From positions 3,584 through 36,544 of the forward strand of contig DBAZ01000036.1 in NCBI GenBank assembly GCA_002291945.1: 32,961 nucleotides of DNA, read 5' to 3'. This DNA comes from Tepidimonas sp. UBA997. Lineage in GTDB: Bacteria > Pseudomonadota > Gammaproteobacteria > Burkholderiales > Burkholderiaceae_C. Position 1 is the first letter of the stretch. The number at the start of each line of letters is the position of its first letter. Shown piece by piece: positions 23,865-32,883 of the stretch. The translations under genes were made by a program, and so were the position numbers. Below the pieces are notes generated by a model. The model ran no database searches, was not told where the DNA came from, and worked only from the letters and a program-made list of their open reading frames with translations.

Positions 23865-25175
23865 ATGAAACCAATTCAAGTGGGCCTGCTGGGCATAGGC
23901 ACCGTGGGCAGCGGCACGTTCAAGGTGCTGCAGCGCAACCAAGCCGAGATTCAACGCCGTGCTGGCCGTGGCATCGAAGTCACGATGGTGGCCGATCTGG
24001 ACGTGGAACGCGCCAAGGCGGTGGTGGGTGAAGGCGTGCGTGTGGTCGGCGATGCACGTCAGGTGATTGCCAACCCCGACATCGACATCGTCATCGAACT
24101 CATAGGCGGTTATGGCATGGCCAAGGCGCTGGTGATGGAAGCGATTGCGGCGGGCAAGCATGTGGTGACGGCCAACAAGGCACTGCTGGCCGTGCATGGC
24201 ACGGAAATTTTTGCCGCCGCGCAGGCCAAGGGCGTGATGGTCGCCTTCGAAGCCGCCGTGGCCGGGGGCATCCCGATCATCAAGGCGCTGCGTGAGGGGC
24301 TGACTGCCAACCAGATTCAGTGGGTGGCTGGCATCATCAACGGCACCACCAATTTCATCCTGTCGGAAATGCGCGACAAGGGGTTGGATTTCGACGTGGT
24401 GCTCAAGGAGGCCCAGCGGCTGGGCTACGCCGAAGCCGACCCGACCTTCGACATCGAGGGTGTCGATGCCGCGCACAAGGCCACCATCATGAGCGCCATC
24501 GCCTTTGGCATTCCGGTGCAGTTCGACAAAGCCCATGTGGAGGGCATCACCAAGCTGGAGGGGGCCGACATCCGCTACGCCGAGCAACTGGGCTACCGCA
24601 TCAAGCTGCTGGGCATTGCCAAGCGGGCGGCGCAAGGCATCGAACTGCGGGTCCACCCCTGTCTGGTGCCCGCCAAGCGGCTGATTGCCAACGTGGAAGG
24701 GGCCATGAACGCCGTGATGGTGCAGGGCGACGCCGTCGGCACCACGCTCTACTACGGCAAGGGCGCGGGCAGCGAGCCGACCGCCAGCGCCGTGATTGCC
24801 GATCTGGTGGACGTGACGCGCCTGCACACCGCCGACCCGCTGAATCGGGTGCCGCATCTGGCTTTCCAGCCCAGCGCCATGAGCGACCTGCCGGTGCTGC
24901 CCATGAGCGAGGTGGTGACTGGCTATTACCTGCGTCTGCGCGTGGCCGACGAAGCGGGCGTGCTGGCCCAAGTGACCGGTCTGCTGGCCGAAGCGGGCAT
25001 CAGCATCGACGCCGTGTTGCAGCGCAAAGCCGACGAGGGCAGCCGCCAGACCGACCTCATCATCCTGACCCACAACACGCGCGAAGGCACCATGAACGAC
25101 GCCATGGCCCACATGCAGGGGCTGCCTACCGTGCTGTCGCCCATCGTGCGCGTGCGCAAGGAGGAGCTGGCCTGA
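23865..25175 (+). CDS. hom: Homoserine dehydrogenase
   Basis: The 436-residue enzyme has the N-terminal NAD(P)-binding LLGIGTVGSG (8-17) and the catalytic-domain signature VAGIINGTTNFIL. GYAEADPTFDIEG and KATIMSAIAFG follow, and the C-terminal ACT domain (YYLRLRVADEAGVLAQVTGLLAEAG) suggests threonine feedback. It reduces aspartate semialdehyde to homoserine, feeding threonine and methionine synthesis. The TGA and the downstream thrC ATG share one base (TGATG), with AAGGAGGAG at 25158-25166 serving as the thrC ribosome binding site. The start at 23865 is consistent with family length. It follows alaA in what is likely one operon. Confidence 0.96.
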   Translation: MKPIQVGLLGIGTVGSGTFKVLQRNQAEIQRRAGRGIEVTMVADLDVERAKAVVGEGVRVVGDARQVIANPDIDIVIELIGGYGMAKALVMEAIAAGKHVVTANKALLAVHGTEIFAAAQAKGVMVAFEAAVAGGIPIIKALREGLTANQIQWVAGIINGTTNFILSEMRDKGLDFDVVLKEAQRLGYAEADPTFDIEGVDAAHKATIMSAIAFGIPVQFDKAHVEGITKLEGADIRYAEQLGYRIKLLGIAKRAAQGIELRVHPCLVPAKRLIANVEGAMNAVMVQGDAVGTTLYYGKGAGSEPTASAVIADLVDVTRLHTADPLNRVPHLAFQPSAMSDLPVLPMSEVVTGYYLRLRVADEAGVLAQVTGLLAEAGISIDAVLQRKADEGSRQTDLIILTHNTREGTMNDAMAHMQGLPTVLSPIVRVRKEELA

Positions 25176-27241
25176 TGCGCTATCTCTCCACCCGTGGCGA
25201 CCCGCAACGCAAGCGTTTCTGCGACATCCTGCTCGAAGGTCTGGCCCCCGATGGTGGCCTGTACCTGCCCGAGCACTACCCGCAGGTGGACGACGCGACC
25301 CTGACGCGCTGGCGCAAGGTCTTCCACGAGCAAGGGTATGCGGCGCTGGCCTTCGAGGTGCTGGCGCTTTACATCGACGACATTCCCGCCGACGACTTGC
25401 GTGCCCTCTGCGCCACCACCTACACCGCCGAGGTGTTTGGCACGCCCGAGATCGTGCCCCTGCGCCCCTTGGACGACGGCCTCTGGCTGGAAGCGCTGTC
25501 CAACGGCCCCACGCTGGCCTTCAAGGACATGGCCATGCAACTGCTGGGCAACCTGTTCGAGTACGAACTGGGACGTCGGGGCCAAACGCTGAACATTCTG
25601 GGTGCCACCAGCGGCGACACCGGCAGTGCCGCCGAGCACGCCATGCGCGGCAAAAAAGGGGTGCGCGTCTTCATGACCAGCCCGTATGGCCGCATGAGTC
25701 CGTTCCAGCAGGCACAGATGTTCAGCCTGCAGGACGCCAACATCCACAACATCGCCATCGAAGGGGTGTTTGACGACTGTCAGGACATCGTCAAGGCGGT
25801 CAGCAACGACCTGTCTTTCAAGCACCAGTACCAGATCGGCACCGTCAATTCCATCAACTGGGCGCGGCTGCTGGCACAGGTGGTGTATTACTTTGCGGGC
25901 TACTTTCAGGCCACGCCAGCAGCCTCCACGCTCCCTGCTGCGCAAGATTCGCTGCCGCCCGAGGAGGCCGATACGCCTGCGGGCCACCCGGCGGCGCAGC
26001 GCCCGTTGCAGCGGGTCTCGTTCGCGGTGCCGAGCGGCAATTTTGGCAATGTGTGTGCCGGGCACGTGGCGCGGATGATGGGCCTGCCGATCGACCAGTT
26101 GGTGGTGGCGACCAACGAAAACGACGTGCTCGACGAGTTCTTTCGCACCGGCGTCTATCGTGTGCGCAGCAGCGCGGACACTCACGAAACGTCCAGCCCG
26201 TCGATGGACATTTCCAAGGCCAGCAACTTCGAGCGCTTTGTGTTCGATCTGCTGGGCCGTGACGCCTGCCGGACCCAAGCGCTGTTTGGCGACGCCCTCA
26301 GCCGGGAAGGCCATTTCAATCTGAGCCGCGACCCGCATTTTGCGCTGGCGGCAAGCCGCTACGGCTTGGTCAGTGGCAAGAGCAGCCATGCCGACCGGCT
26401 AGCCACCATCCGCCACACCTGGGAGCGTTGCGGCCAGATGATCGACACCCACACCGCCGACGGTGTGAAGGTGGCCCGCGAATATCTCAAGCCCGAGGTT
26501 CCGATGGTGGTGCTGGAAACGGCGCTGCCGGTCAAGTTTGCCCAGACCATCGTCGAAGCGCTGGGCCGGGAGCCTGAGCGCCCGGCCAAATTCAAGGGCA
26601 TCGAGGAACTGCCCAAGCGGTTTCAGGTCATGCCTGCCAACGCGGATCTGGTCAAGCTCTACATTTCGGCCATTTGCGACGCACCGCCCGTCGATTCTCA
26701 CCAAGCCGTTATGCACGTGGTCGGCTTGGCCGGGTCGTCTGGCGTGGGCAAAACCACGCTGATCGAGCAGCTCATCGCCCTGTTGCGGCAGGCGGGGCAG
26801 CGGGTTTCGGTGGTCAAGCACGCCCACAGTGGGCTGGAGTTCGACCAGCCCGGCCAAGACACTTGGCGCCACCGGCAGGCAGGTGCCTTCGAGGTGGTGG
26901 CCGCCTCCTCGCAACGGCTGGTGCTGATGCGCGAGTTCGAGGTCGAAACCGAGCTCAAGGTACACCATCTGCTGGCCGAACTGTCACCAGTGGCCAACTG
27001 GGTGTTGGTGGAGGGGTTTCGCGGGGCCGCGATCCACAAGCTGGAGCTGTGGCGTGCCAGCACGGGCGGCCACGTGCAGTACCCGGACGATCCCTTTGTG
27101 GCGGCGGTGCTCACCGACGAGCCGTCGGCATTGCCCTACCCGACGAGTCGGCCCGTATTCGACCTGAAGGAGCCAGCGGCGCTGGCGGCTTGGTTGCTGC
27201 AGCACGCCCAGCGTTTCGAATACCGTTTTCCGACTGAGTGA
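25175..27241 (+). CDS. thrC-mobB: Threonine synthase fused in frame to MobB (ThrC-MobB)
   Basis: One uninterrupted frame of 688 residues. Residues 1-505 are threonine synthase: MRYLSTRGDPQRKRF, PLP Lys117 in PTLAFKDMAMQLLGN, GATSGDTGSAAEHA and PSGNFGNVCAGH. It converts phosphohomoserine to threonine. A 34-residue Ala/Pro-rich stretch at about 246-279 is longer than in usual relatives. Residues 513-688 are MobB: Walker A GSSGVGKT at 520-527, VVKHAHSGLEFDQPGQDTWRHRQAGA, and WVLVEGFRG. MobB is a GTPase linked to the final steps of molybdenum cofactor synthesis. No stop codon is found between the two parts, and the ATG at 26711 has no ribosome binding site. MoeA follows directly, so order and pathway fit separate mobB and moeA genes. 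A missed base in the sequence could also produce this. Confidence 0.85.
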   Translation: MRYLSTRGDPQRKRFCDILLEGLAPDGGLYLPEHYPQVDDATLTRWRKVFHEQGYAALAFEVLALYIDDIPADDLRALCATTYTAEVFGTPEIVPLRPLDDGLWLEALSNGPTLAFKDMAMQLLGNLFEYELGRRGQTLNILGATSGDTGSAAEHAMRGKKGVRVFMTSPYGRMSPFQQAQMFSLQDANIHNIAIEGVFDDCQDIVKAVSNDLSFKHQYQIGTVNSINWARLLAQVVYYFAGYFQATPAASTLPAAQDSLPPEEADTPAGHPAAQRPLQRVSFAVPSGNFGNVCAGHVARMMGLPIDQLVVATNENDVLDEFFRTGVYRVRSSADTHETSSPSMDISKASNFERFVFDLLGRDACRTQALFGDALSREGHFNLSRDPHFALAASRYGLVSGKSSHADRLATIRHTWERCGQMIDTHTADGVKVAREYLKPEVPMVVLETALPVKFAQTIVEALGREPERPAKFKGIEELPKRFQVMPANADLVKLYISAICDAPPVDSHQAVMHVVGLAGSSGVGKTTLIEQLIALLRQAGQRVSVVKHAHSGLEFDQPGQDTWRHRQAGAFEVVAASSQRLVLMREFEVETELKVHHLLAELSPVANWVLVEGFRGAAIHKLELWRASTGGHVQYPDDPFVAAVLTDEPSALPYPTSRPVFDLKEPAALAAWLLQHAQRFEYRFPTE

Positions 27242-27247
27242 GCGCCC

Positions 27248-28522
27248 ATGAGCCGCCCCGGTTTGATGCAACTGGAAGACGCACTGGCCGCCTTGCTGGC
27301 CAGTGTCGAACCGGTGTCTGGCACAGAATCCAGCGCCACCTTCGACGCCGACGGCCGGGTGCTGGCGCAAGATCTGGTGTCGGCGCTGAATGTGCCGGGC
27401 CACGACCATGCGTCCATGGACGGCTATGCCGTGCGTTTGGCCGATCTGCAGGTGGCCGTCGGCCGTCCCCTGCCGGTGGCGCAACGGATTGCGGCGGGGC
27501 ATGCGGGGCAGGCCTTGCAGCCGGGTACCGTGGCACGCATTTTTACTGGTGCGCCGGTGCCTGCCGGGGCCGATGCCGTGGTCATGCAGGAGGACGCGGA
27601 ATCAGCGGGCGAGGCGGGCGAGGAGGGCGGGCAGGCCAGCGTCCGATTCAAGACCCTGCCGTCGTCTGGCCAGTGGATACGGCGCCGGGGCGAGGACGTG
27701 CGTGCAGGCACCGTGGTTTTGCCAGCCGGAACGCGGCTTGGGCCGGCCGAACTGGGGTTGACCGCGAGCATGGGCTATGCCCACTTGCCTGTGCGCCGCC
27801 GCGTGCGGGTGGCGCTTTTTTCCAGCGGCGACGAACTGGTCATGCCGGGTGACGTGCCGCCCGAGCGCATGAAGCCCGGTGCGATTTACAACTCGAACCG
27901 CTTTTTTCTGCGTGCCTTGCTGCACCGGCTGGGGTGCGAGGTCAGCGATCGGGGCATCGTGCCCGACCAGCGCGAGGCCACGGTAGCCGCGCTGCGTGCG
28001 GCGGCAGACTCTCATGACCTGATCCTGACCAGTGGCGGGGTCTCGGTGGGCGAGGAAGACCACATCAGGCCTGCGGTCCAGCATTTAGGCGGGCTGGACC
28101 TGTGGCAGATCGGCATGAAGCCCGGCAAGCCGTTTGCGCATGGCTGGCTGGATCGGCCTAGCCCCCAAGGCCGGTGCCACTTTGTCGGGCTTCCGGGCAA
28201 CCCGGTATCGAGTTTCGTGACCTTCGTGGTGCTGGTGCGGCCATTCCTGCGGCGCTTGCAAGGCTTGCCGCTTGAGGCCTGCACGCTGCCCAAGCCCCAA
28301 CTCCGGCAGGCGCACTTCGAGCTTGCCAAGGGCGACAAGCGGCGCGAGTTCCTGCGGGTGCGGCTCAATGCCCAAGGCGGTCTCGATCTGTTTCACAATC
28401 AGAGCTCTGGGGTATTGACCTCCGTGGTCTGGGGCGATGGTCTGCTTGACAACCCGCCCGACGGCGTGATTCGCTACGGGGATGACGTTCATTACCTTCC
28501 GTTCGACACCTTGCTGGATTGA
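27248..28522 (+). CDS. moeA: Molybdopterin molybdenumtransferase MoeA
   Basis: The 424-residue enzyme inserts molybdate into adenylylated molybdopterin. It shows the MoeA pattern: HDHASMDGYAVR near residues 54-65, ARIFTGAPVPAGADAVVMQED near 96-116, SGDELVMPG, YNSNRFFL, LILTSGGVSVGEEDHI, MKPGKPFAHG and FVGLPGNPVSS. A short acidic, Gly-rich insertion follows VVMQED, encoded by a G-rich tract. It begins 6 bases after the mobB stop and is followed by moaD 6 bases after its own stop, so these genes form one unit. It acts in the cytoplasm, together with MobB and the MoaD-containing synthase. The start at 27248 is MSRPGLMQLEDAL; ribosome binding sites are weak throughout this operon. Confidence 0.95.
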   Translation: MSRPGLMQLEDALAALLASVEPVSGTESSATFDADGRVLAQDLVSALNVPGHDHASMDGYAVRLADLQVAVGRPLPVAQRIAAGHAGQALQPGTVARIFTGAPVPAGADAVVMQEDAESAGEAGEEGGQASVRFKTLPSSGQWIRRRGEDVRAGTVVLPAGTRLGPAELGLTASMGYAHLPVRRRVRVALFSSGDELVMPGDVPPERMKPGAIYNSNRFFLRALLHRLGCEVSDRGIVPDQREATVAALRAAADSHDLILTSGGVSVGEEDHIRPAVQHLGGLDLWQIGMKPGKPFAHGWLDRPSPQGRCHFVGLPGNPVSSFVTFVVLVRPFLRRLQGLPLEACTLPKPQLRQAHFELAKGDKRREFLRVRLNAQGGLDLFHNQSSGVLTSVVWGDGLLDNPPDGVIRYGDDVHYLPFDTLLD

Positions 28523-28528
28523 TGGGCC

Positions 28529-28780
28529 ATGACCGTACACGTCCGATTTTTTGCCTCGATCCGTGAAGCGGTGGGTACTTCAGCCTTCACGGCCCAGACG
28601 CAAGCCGCCACCGTGGGTGCGCTGCGTGACGAACTGATCGCCTGCGGCAGCCCTTGGGCCGAAGCCTTGGCGCGGGGGAAGTCGGTACGGGCGTCGGTGA
28701 ATCAGGTCATGGCCGATGACGCCACCCCCATCGCCTCGGGGGTCGAGGTGGCGTTTTTCCCCCCCGTCACGGGCGGCTGA
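28529..28780 (+). CDS. moaD: Molybdopterin synthase small subunit MoaD
   Basis: The 83-residue ubiquitin-like protein begins MTVHVRFFASIREAVG and ends FFPPVTGG. The C-terminal Gly-Gly, which is thiocarboxylated to donate sulfur, is intact. It forms molybdopterin synthase with the MoaE encoded next. The gene starts 6 bases after the moeA stop and is followed by moaE 12 bases after its own. Confidence 0.95.
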   Translation: MTVHVRFFASIREAVGTSAFTAQTQAATVGALRDELIACGSPWAEALARGKSVRASVNQVMADDATPIASGVEVAFFPPVTGG

Positions 28781-28792
28781 GGCGTGCTGGCC

Positions 28793-29269
28793 ATGCATCT
28801 GCCCCGCGTCCACATCCAGACCGACGATTTTGACTTGAGTTCGGAAGTCGCCGCCTTGCGGCGCGATGACCCCCGCGTGGGTGCCGTGTGCGCGTTCGTC
28901 GGCACCGTGCGCGACCGCAACGACGGCCAGAGCGTGTCCACCCTAGAGCTGGAGCACTACCCCGGCATGACGGAGCAGGCCATCGAGGCCATGATCGACG
29001 CCGCCTTGGCACGTTTCGACATCTTCGGCGCTCGGGTCATCCACCGCGTGGGCTTGCTGCAGCCGCAGGACCAGATCGTGCTGGTGGCGGTGAGCGCCGC
29101 CCACCGGGGCGAAAGTTTTCGGGCCTGTGAATTCCTGATCGACTACCTGAAAACCCAAGCACCGTTCTGGAAGAAGGAGCAGACCGCGCAAGGGGCGCAC
29201 TGGGTCGATGCCCGCGTGAGCGACGACGCCGCGCTGGCCAAGTGGGGCATACAGGCCAGCAACGCCTGA
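28793..29269 (+). CDS. moaE: Molybdopterin synthase large subunit MoaE
   Basis: The 158-residue subunit has AVCAFVGTVRD, LELEHYPGMTEQAI, IHRVG, AAHRGESFRACEFLIDYLKTQAPFWKKE and the late WVDARVSDD. The conserved Arg and Lys residues around the MoaD tail and precursor Z site are present in these motifs. Together with MoaD it converts cyclic pyranopterin monophosphate to molybdopterin. ATG 28793 (MHLPRVHIQ) is preferred, with GAGG about 10 bases upstream at the moaD stop; GTG 28784 is 9 bases earlier and would add three residues. No moaA or moaC lies in this window, so the first step must be encoded elsewhere. Confidence 0.95.
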   Translation: MHLPRVHIQTDDFDLSSEVAALRRDDPRVGAVCAFVGTVRDRNDGQSVSTLELEHYPGMTEQAIEAMIDAALARFDIFGARVIHRVGLLQPQDQIVLVAVSAAHRGESFRACEFLIDYLKTQAPFWKKEQTAQGAHWVDARVSDDAALAKWGIQASNA

Positions 29270-29287
29270 CCGACCCGAGAGTCCTTG

Positions 29288-29333
29288 CCGGTTGGGCTCT
29301 GCCCCAGGGCCGTCAAGCTCCCCCGCCGACCGG
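29288..29333. terminator. Possible bidirectional hairpin between moaE and activase genes
   Basis: In the 80-base gap between convergent genes, CCGGTTGG (29288-29295) can pair with CCGACCGG (29326-29333), and an internal GGGC-TCT-GCCC hairpin is also possible. No T-run follows on either strand, so its action as a terminator is doubtful. Confidence 0.25.
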
Positions 29334-29349
29334 GCATTGTTGAAGCCAT

Positions 29350-32300
29350 TCACGCCGCTTGTAGTGGCTCCTGTTCGCACTGCGCTGCCAGCAACTGCTC
29401 GCGGTAGCGCCCGAGTGCGTACGTGATGGTCTCGATGCGGATCTTGATCGAGCCGGCCGGCTGGTTCTCGTCGATGTCCTTGAAGGCGAAATACGGGGTG
29501 CCGGAGCGCTCGATGATCTCCTCGATCACGTTATAGACCGGCGCATCGTGCCCGCACTTGAAGTTGGACAGTTCCAACGCCACCAGGTTGGGGTGGCGGG
29601 CGGTGTACTTGGCCGCCCACAGCTTGCGCGAGCTGTTCTCTGAAAAGCTGTTCTTCCACACGTCGTCGATGGCCAGCGGCGAGGCGATGTCGCCAGCACG
29701 CAGCTCGTCGCCGAACAGCCGCTCCAGGATGTCCGCATCGCGCGGCAGGGTGTCCTGCCAGAACACCGGGTAGCCCTGCTGCTGGATTTCATCGAGGATG
29801 CCGTGATTGATGCCCGGATCGTTGTGATACGGGCGACCCAGCACCACCACACCGATGCGCTGCTCGCGTTCCAGTTGCTCCAGCGTGGCGCGGGCGCGGC
29901 GGCGCAGTTCCACCTCGTGCGCTTCCAGCGCGGCGAGTCCCTGTCGCACGGCGTGCCTGGATTCCTCGGGCGTCAGGCCCAGTTCATCCTTCCAGTCCTG
30001 GTACATCTGGCGCGCGCACAGCAGCGGTTCGTCGAGGTTGAGGAAGGTCTTCTTGAACACGATGCCGCGCTCACGGAACGCGTCGCCCTCCTTGATGAAG
30101 GCGGCGTGTGTGGCCTCGGCGGTCGCCACCACGGTCGGGCAGGCCTTGGAGGCATCCACCCCTTCGAGGAAGGTCGGGAAGGAGTCCACCATCGGAAAGA
30201 AGATGTGGGTCAGTGGCCGCTTCACGTGTACCCGGTAGAGCAGGTCGTGCACATGGGGTATGCCCAGCTTGCTCGGGAAGCACGGGTCGATGCTGCCGCG
30301 CCGGGCACCCCGCTTGTAGAGCGCTTGGTCGGTGTAGTCCGAGAACACCAGGTTGCGAAAAGGCACACCGAGCGCCATGAAGTAGCCGATGAAAAACGGG
30401 GCCTGCGCATACAGATTGAGCACACGCGGCAAGCCGATGCGCAGCGTATCGCGCTGGACGCGGGGGCGGCGCGGCTGCCAGCGGTCGAGCAGACGCCGTT
30501 GTGGCGTGGCCCGCTCGATCCCCTGCGGTTCACGGAACACCGATTTGGAGGCCACATCGACGAAGTTCGGGTTCTCCTTGGCCACCTGGTCGCGCCCGGC
30601 CTTGATCCTGCGCATGGCGTCCAGATCCTCCACCGTGCCCTTCTCGCAACTGGCGATGATCAGGCGCCGATGGCCGGGTGGCAAGGGCACGGCAGACGGC
30701 GCTGCTTCGTCCGGCTCCGATGCGGCCCCGGTATCGACATCGACGAAGGTGCGCAAGCATTCGTTTTTGCAGAAGTAGCAGCGTGTCTGCTCGCTGATGG
30801 TGCTGCGGTAGCTGATGGCGGCGACCTGCTCGATGCCGATGAAATCGGTGCGACGGCCCTGCTCCGCCCACAGGCGGCGTGCTTCGAGGGCGCAACCGAT
30901 GGCACCCGATTCGCCACAGTGCTGGTGGACGATGATCTCGGGCTCGATGCCGCTGCCGCGAAAACGCGCGCTGATGAAGTCCACCTGCGCCTTCACCGCC
31001 GCCAGGTTGTACTGGGTGCCGCCCTGCAGCACGAACTTGCTGCCCAGGCGGGCGAGGTTGGGCATCTGCGCCACATAGAGCCAGATGTTCTTGGGCAGCA
31101 CCGCCGCCAGACCGGCCATGATCTCCTCCGGGCGCCACCCCCGGCGCTGGAAATCGACGATGTCCGACTGCATGAAGACCGCGCAACCGTGGCCGAAGGC
31201 GGGCATGGCGCTGGCCGAGAAGGCGATGTCGGCGAAGTCGCGCACCTCGAAGCCGAGGGTCTGTGCGGTGGTCTGCAGAAAGTAGCCGTTGCCAGCGGAG
31301 CACTGGGTGTTGAGCTTGAAGTCCTTGACGCGGCCATCCTTGAGGAAGATCAGCTTGATGTCCTGGCCGCCGACGTCAACCACAACCTCGGTGTCCGGGT
31401 AGAAGTGCAGGCAGGCCTCGGTATGGGCCACCGTTTCCACCAGCGCCACGTCGGCCTTGAGCACCTCGCGCAGCACGTCCTTGGCGTAGCCGGTGGTGCC
31501 AGCGCCCAGCACTTGCAGGCGTGCGCCCTGGGAGTCCACCTGGCGCGCCAGTTCGGCGACCACCTCCATGGTGTCCTCGATCGGGTTGCCCCTGGACAAC
31601 TGGTAGGCCTTGGCCAGCACCCGCCCCTGCGGGTCGAGCAGCACGCCCTTGGTCGAGGTGGAGCCGCCGTCGATGCCGAGAAAGGCCTGCACCACCGTGC
31701 CGGGCTCGAAGCGTGCCGCCTGCCACGGCGGGCGCTGGTAGCGGGCCTTGAACGCCGCCAGTTCCGCTGCATCCGGTGCCAGCGGCGGCAGGCCGCCCGC
31801 GCGTGCCCCGCCACCGCGCGCGAGCACATCGGCCAGCACCTCCCAGCCCAGGTAAGCGCCGCTGTCGGGCGCCTCCTGCAGCGCGTCGCGGCCGAAGGCC
31901 ACGGCCCCGAGGGCGGCGAAATACTGGGCGTTGTCGGGGATGATGACGTAGTCCGCCGGAGCTCGCGCCGGGTCCGGCAGCGTGATGCCGCGCTCCGCCC
32001 ACAGCAGCGGCAGGTGGTGGCGCCAGCACTCGCGCAGGCCGCGGATGAAGGTGTTCGGCCCGCCCAGCAGCAGCACCGTCGGGCGCAGGGTGTGGCCGCG
32101 GGTGAGCACCGAGAGGTTTTGCTGCACGATGGCCTCGAACAACGAGGCCATCAGCTCATCGACCGGCACGCTGAGTTTTTGCAGGGAGTTGATGTCGGTC
32201 TCGGCGAACACGCCGCACTTGCCCGCCACCGGGTGCAGCGTCAGGCCGTCGTAGCCCATATCGCCCAGACGTTCGGCACCCACCCGCAGCTTGGCGGCAA

Positions 32301-32883
32301 TCTTGTCGATGACCGCGCCGGTGCCGCCCGCGCACTTGTCGTTCATCGTCGGAATCTTCTTTTTGACCCCCGCTTCCTGCGGCTTGAAGATGATGATCTT
32401 GGCGTCCTGCCCGCCCAGTTCGATCACGCTTTCGACCTCGGGGTAGAACTTCTCCACCGCCAGCGCCACCGCGTTGACCTCCTGCACGAAGCGCCCACCG
32501 ATGTGCGCCAGCAGCGCCGCGCCGCCCGAGCCGGTGACGAACAGGCGCATGGCCGCACGCGGCGTGCCGGGGAAGGCCGCCTCGATGGCCTGCAACAGTT
32601 CGAGCGCCTTGCCCGCCTGGCGGGTCTCGTGCCGTTGATAGTCCTGCCACACAATGGTGTCGGACTCGGCATCGACCACCACCGCCTTGACCGTGGTCGA
32701 GCCCACGTCGAGGCCGATCAGCAGACCGACCGGCAAGCGTGCGGTGCTCGCCACCGGTGTGGTCACCGCTGCCGTGGGCCGCTCGGCTGGCACCGGCGCT
32801 GGCGCACTGCCCGCCTTCGGGGCGCAACTGCCCCCGCCGCAACCCCGGCAACCGCCACAACCGCCCGGCGTCGAATCGCTCAC
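29350..32883 (-). CDS. Large tandem BcrAD/BadFG/HgdC-type 2-hydroxyacyl-CoA dehydratase activase-like protein
   Basis: The GTG start at 32883 (GGAGGG, 7 bases upstream) gives 1177 residues. After a Cys-rich N-terminus (C-x2-C-x2-C-x4-C within the first 20 residues) come two ASKHA-type ATPase domains. The first has IGLDVGSTTVK and the cluster Cys residues in DKCAGGTG (about 184) and KCGVFAETD (about 223). The second has LGIDGGSTSTKG, NTQCSAGNGYF and HGCAVFMQSD. A CYFCKNEC segment follows, then a C-terminal DUF2229/HgdB-like region (LRIGLPRVLNLYAQAPFF and GSIDPCFPSKLG). Related activases use ATP to send an electron through a 4Fe-4S cluster to a dehydratase; here both parts lie in one chain. The substrate is unknown. 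A GTG at 32907 would lengthen it by 8 residues. Such long proteins are familiar in anaerobes. Confidence 0.8.
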   Translation of the reverse strand: MSDSTPGGCGGCRGCGGGSCAPKAGSAPAPVPAERPTAAVTTPVASTARLPVGLLIGLDVGSTTVKAVVVDAESDTIVWQDYQRHETRQAGKALELLQAIEAAFPGTPRAAMRLFVTGSGGAALLAHIGGRFVQEVNAVALAVEKFYPEVESVIELGGQDAKIIIFKPQEAGVKKKIPTMNDKCAGGTGAVIDKIAAKLRVGAERLGDMGYDGLTLHPVAGKCGVFAETDINSLQKLSVPVDELMASLFEAIVQQNLSVLTRGHTLRPTVLLLGGPNTFIRGLRECWRHHLPLLWAERGITLPDPARAPADYVIIPDNAQYFAALGAVAFGRDALQEAPDSGAYLGWEVLADVLARGGGARAGGLPPLAPDAAELAAFKARYQRPPWQAARFEPGTVVQAFLGIDGGSTSTKGVLLDPQGRVLAKAYQLSRGNPIEDTMEVVAELARQVDSQGARLQVLGAGTTGYAKDVLREVLKADVALVETVAHTEACLHFYPDTEVVVDVGGQDIKLIFLKDGRVKDFKLNTQCSAGNGYFLQTTAQTLGFEVRDFADIAFSASAMPAFGHGCAVFMQSDIVDFQRRGWRPEEIMAGLAAVLPKNIWLYVAQMPNLARLGSKFVLQGGTQYNLAAVKAQVDFISARFRGSGIEPEIIVHQHCGESGAIGCALEARRLWAEQGRRTDFIGIEQVAAISYRSTISEQTRCYFCKNECLRTFVDVDTGAASEPDEAAPSAVPLPPGHRRLIIASCEKGTVEDLDAMRRIKAGRDQVAKENPNFVDVASKSVFREPQGIERATPQRRLLDRWQPRRPRVQRDTLRIGLPRVLNLYAQAPFFIGYFMALGVPFRNLVFSDYTDQALYKRGARRGSIDPCFPSKLGIPHVHDLLYRVHVKRPLTHIFFPMVDSFPTFLEGVDASKACPTVVATAEATHAAFIKEGDAFRERGIVFKKTFLNLDEPLLCARQMYQDWKDELGLTPEESRHAVRQGLAALEAHEVELRRRARATLEQLEREQRIGVVVLGRPYHNDPGINHGILDEIQQQGYPVFWQDTLPRDADILERLFGDELRAGDIASPLAIDDVWKNSFSENSSRKLWAAKYTARHPNLVALELSNFKCGHDAPVYNVIEEIIERSGTPYFAFKDIDENQPAGSIKIRIETITYALGRYREQLLAAQCEQEPLQAA

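Noticed and set aside
23688..25112. 474-codon minus-strand frame opposite hom
   Set aside because: It is antisense to a conserved gene, His/Gly-rich, without motifs.
24320..25174. N-terminal extension of the thrC-mobB frame into hom
   Set aside because: The frame is open by chance in an alternate frame of hom; the conserved ThrC start is the ATG at 25175, with a strong ribosome binding site.
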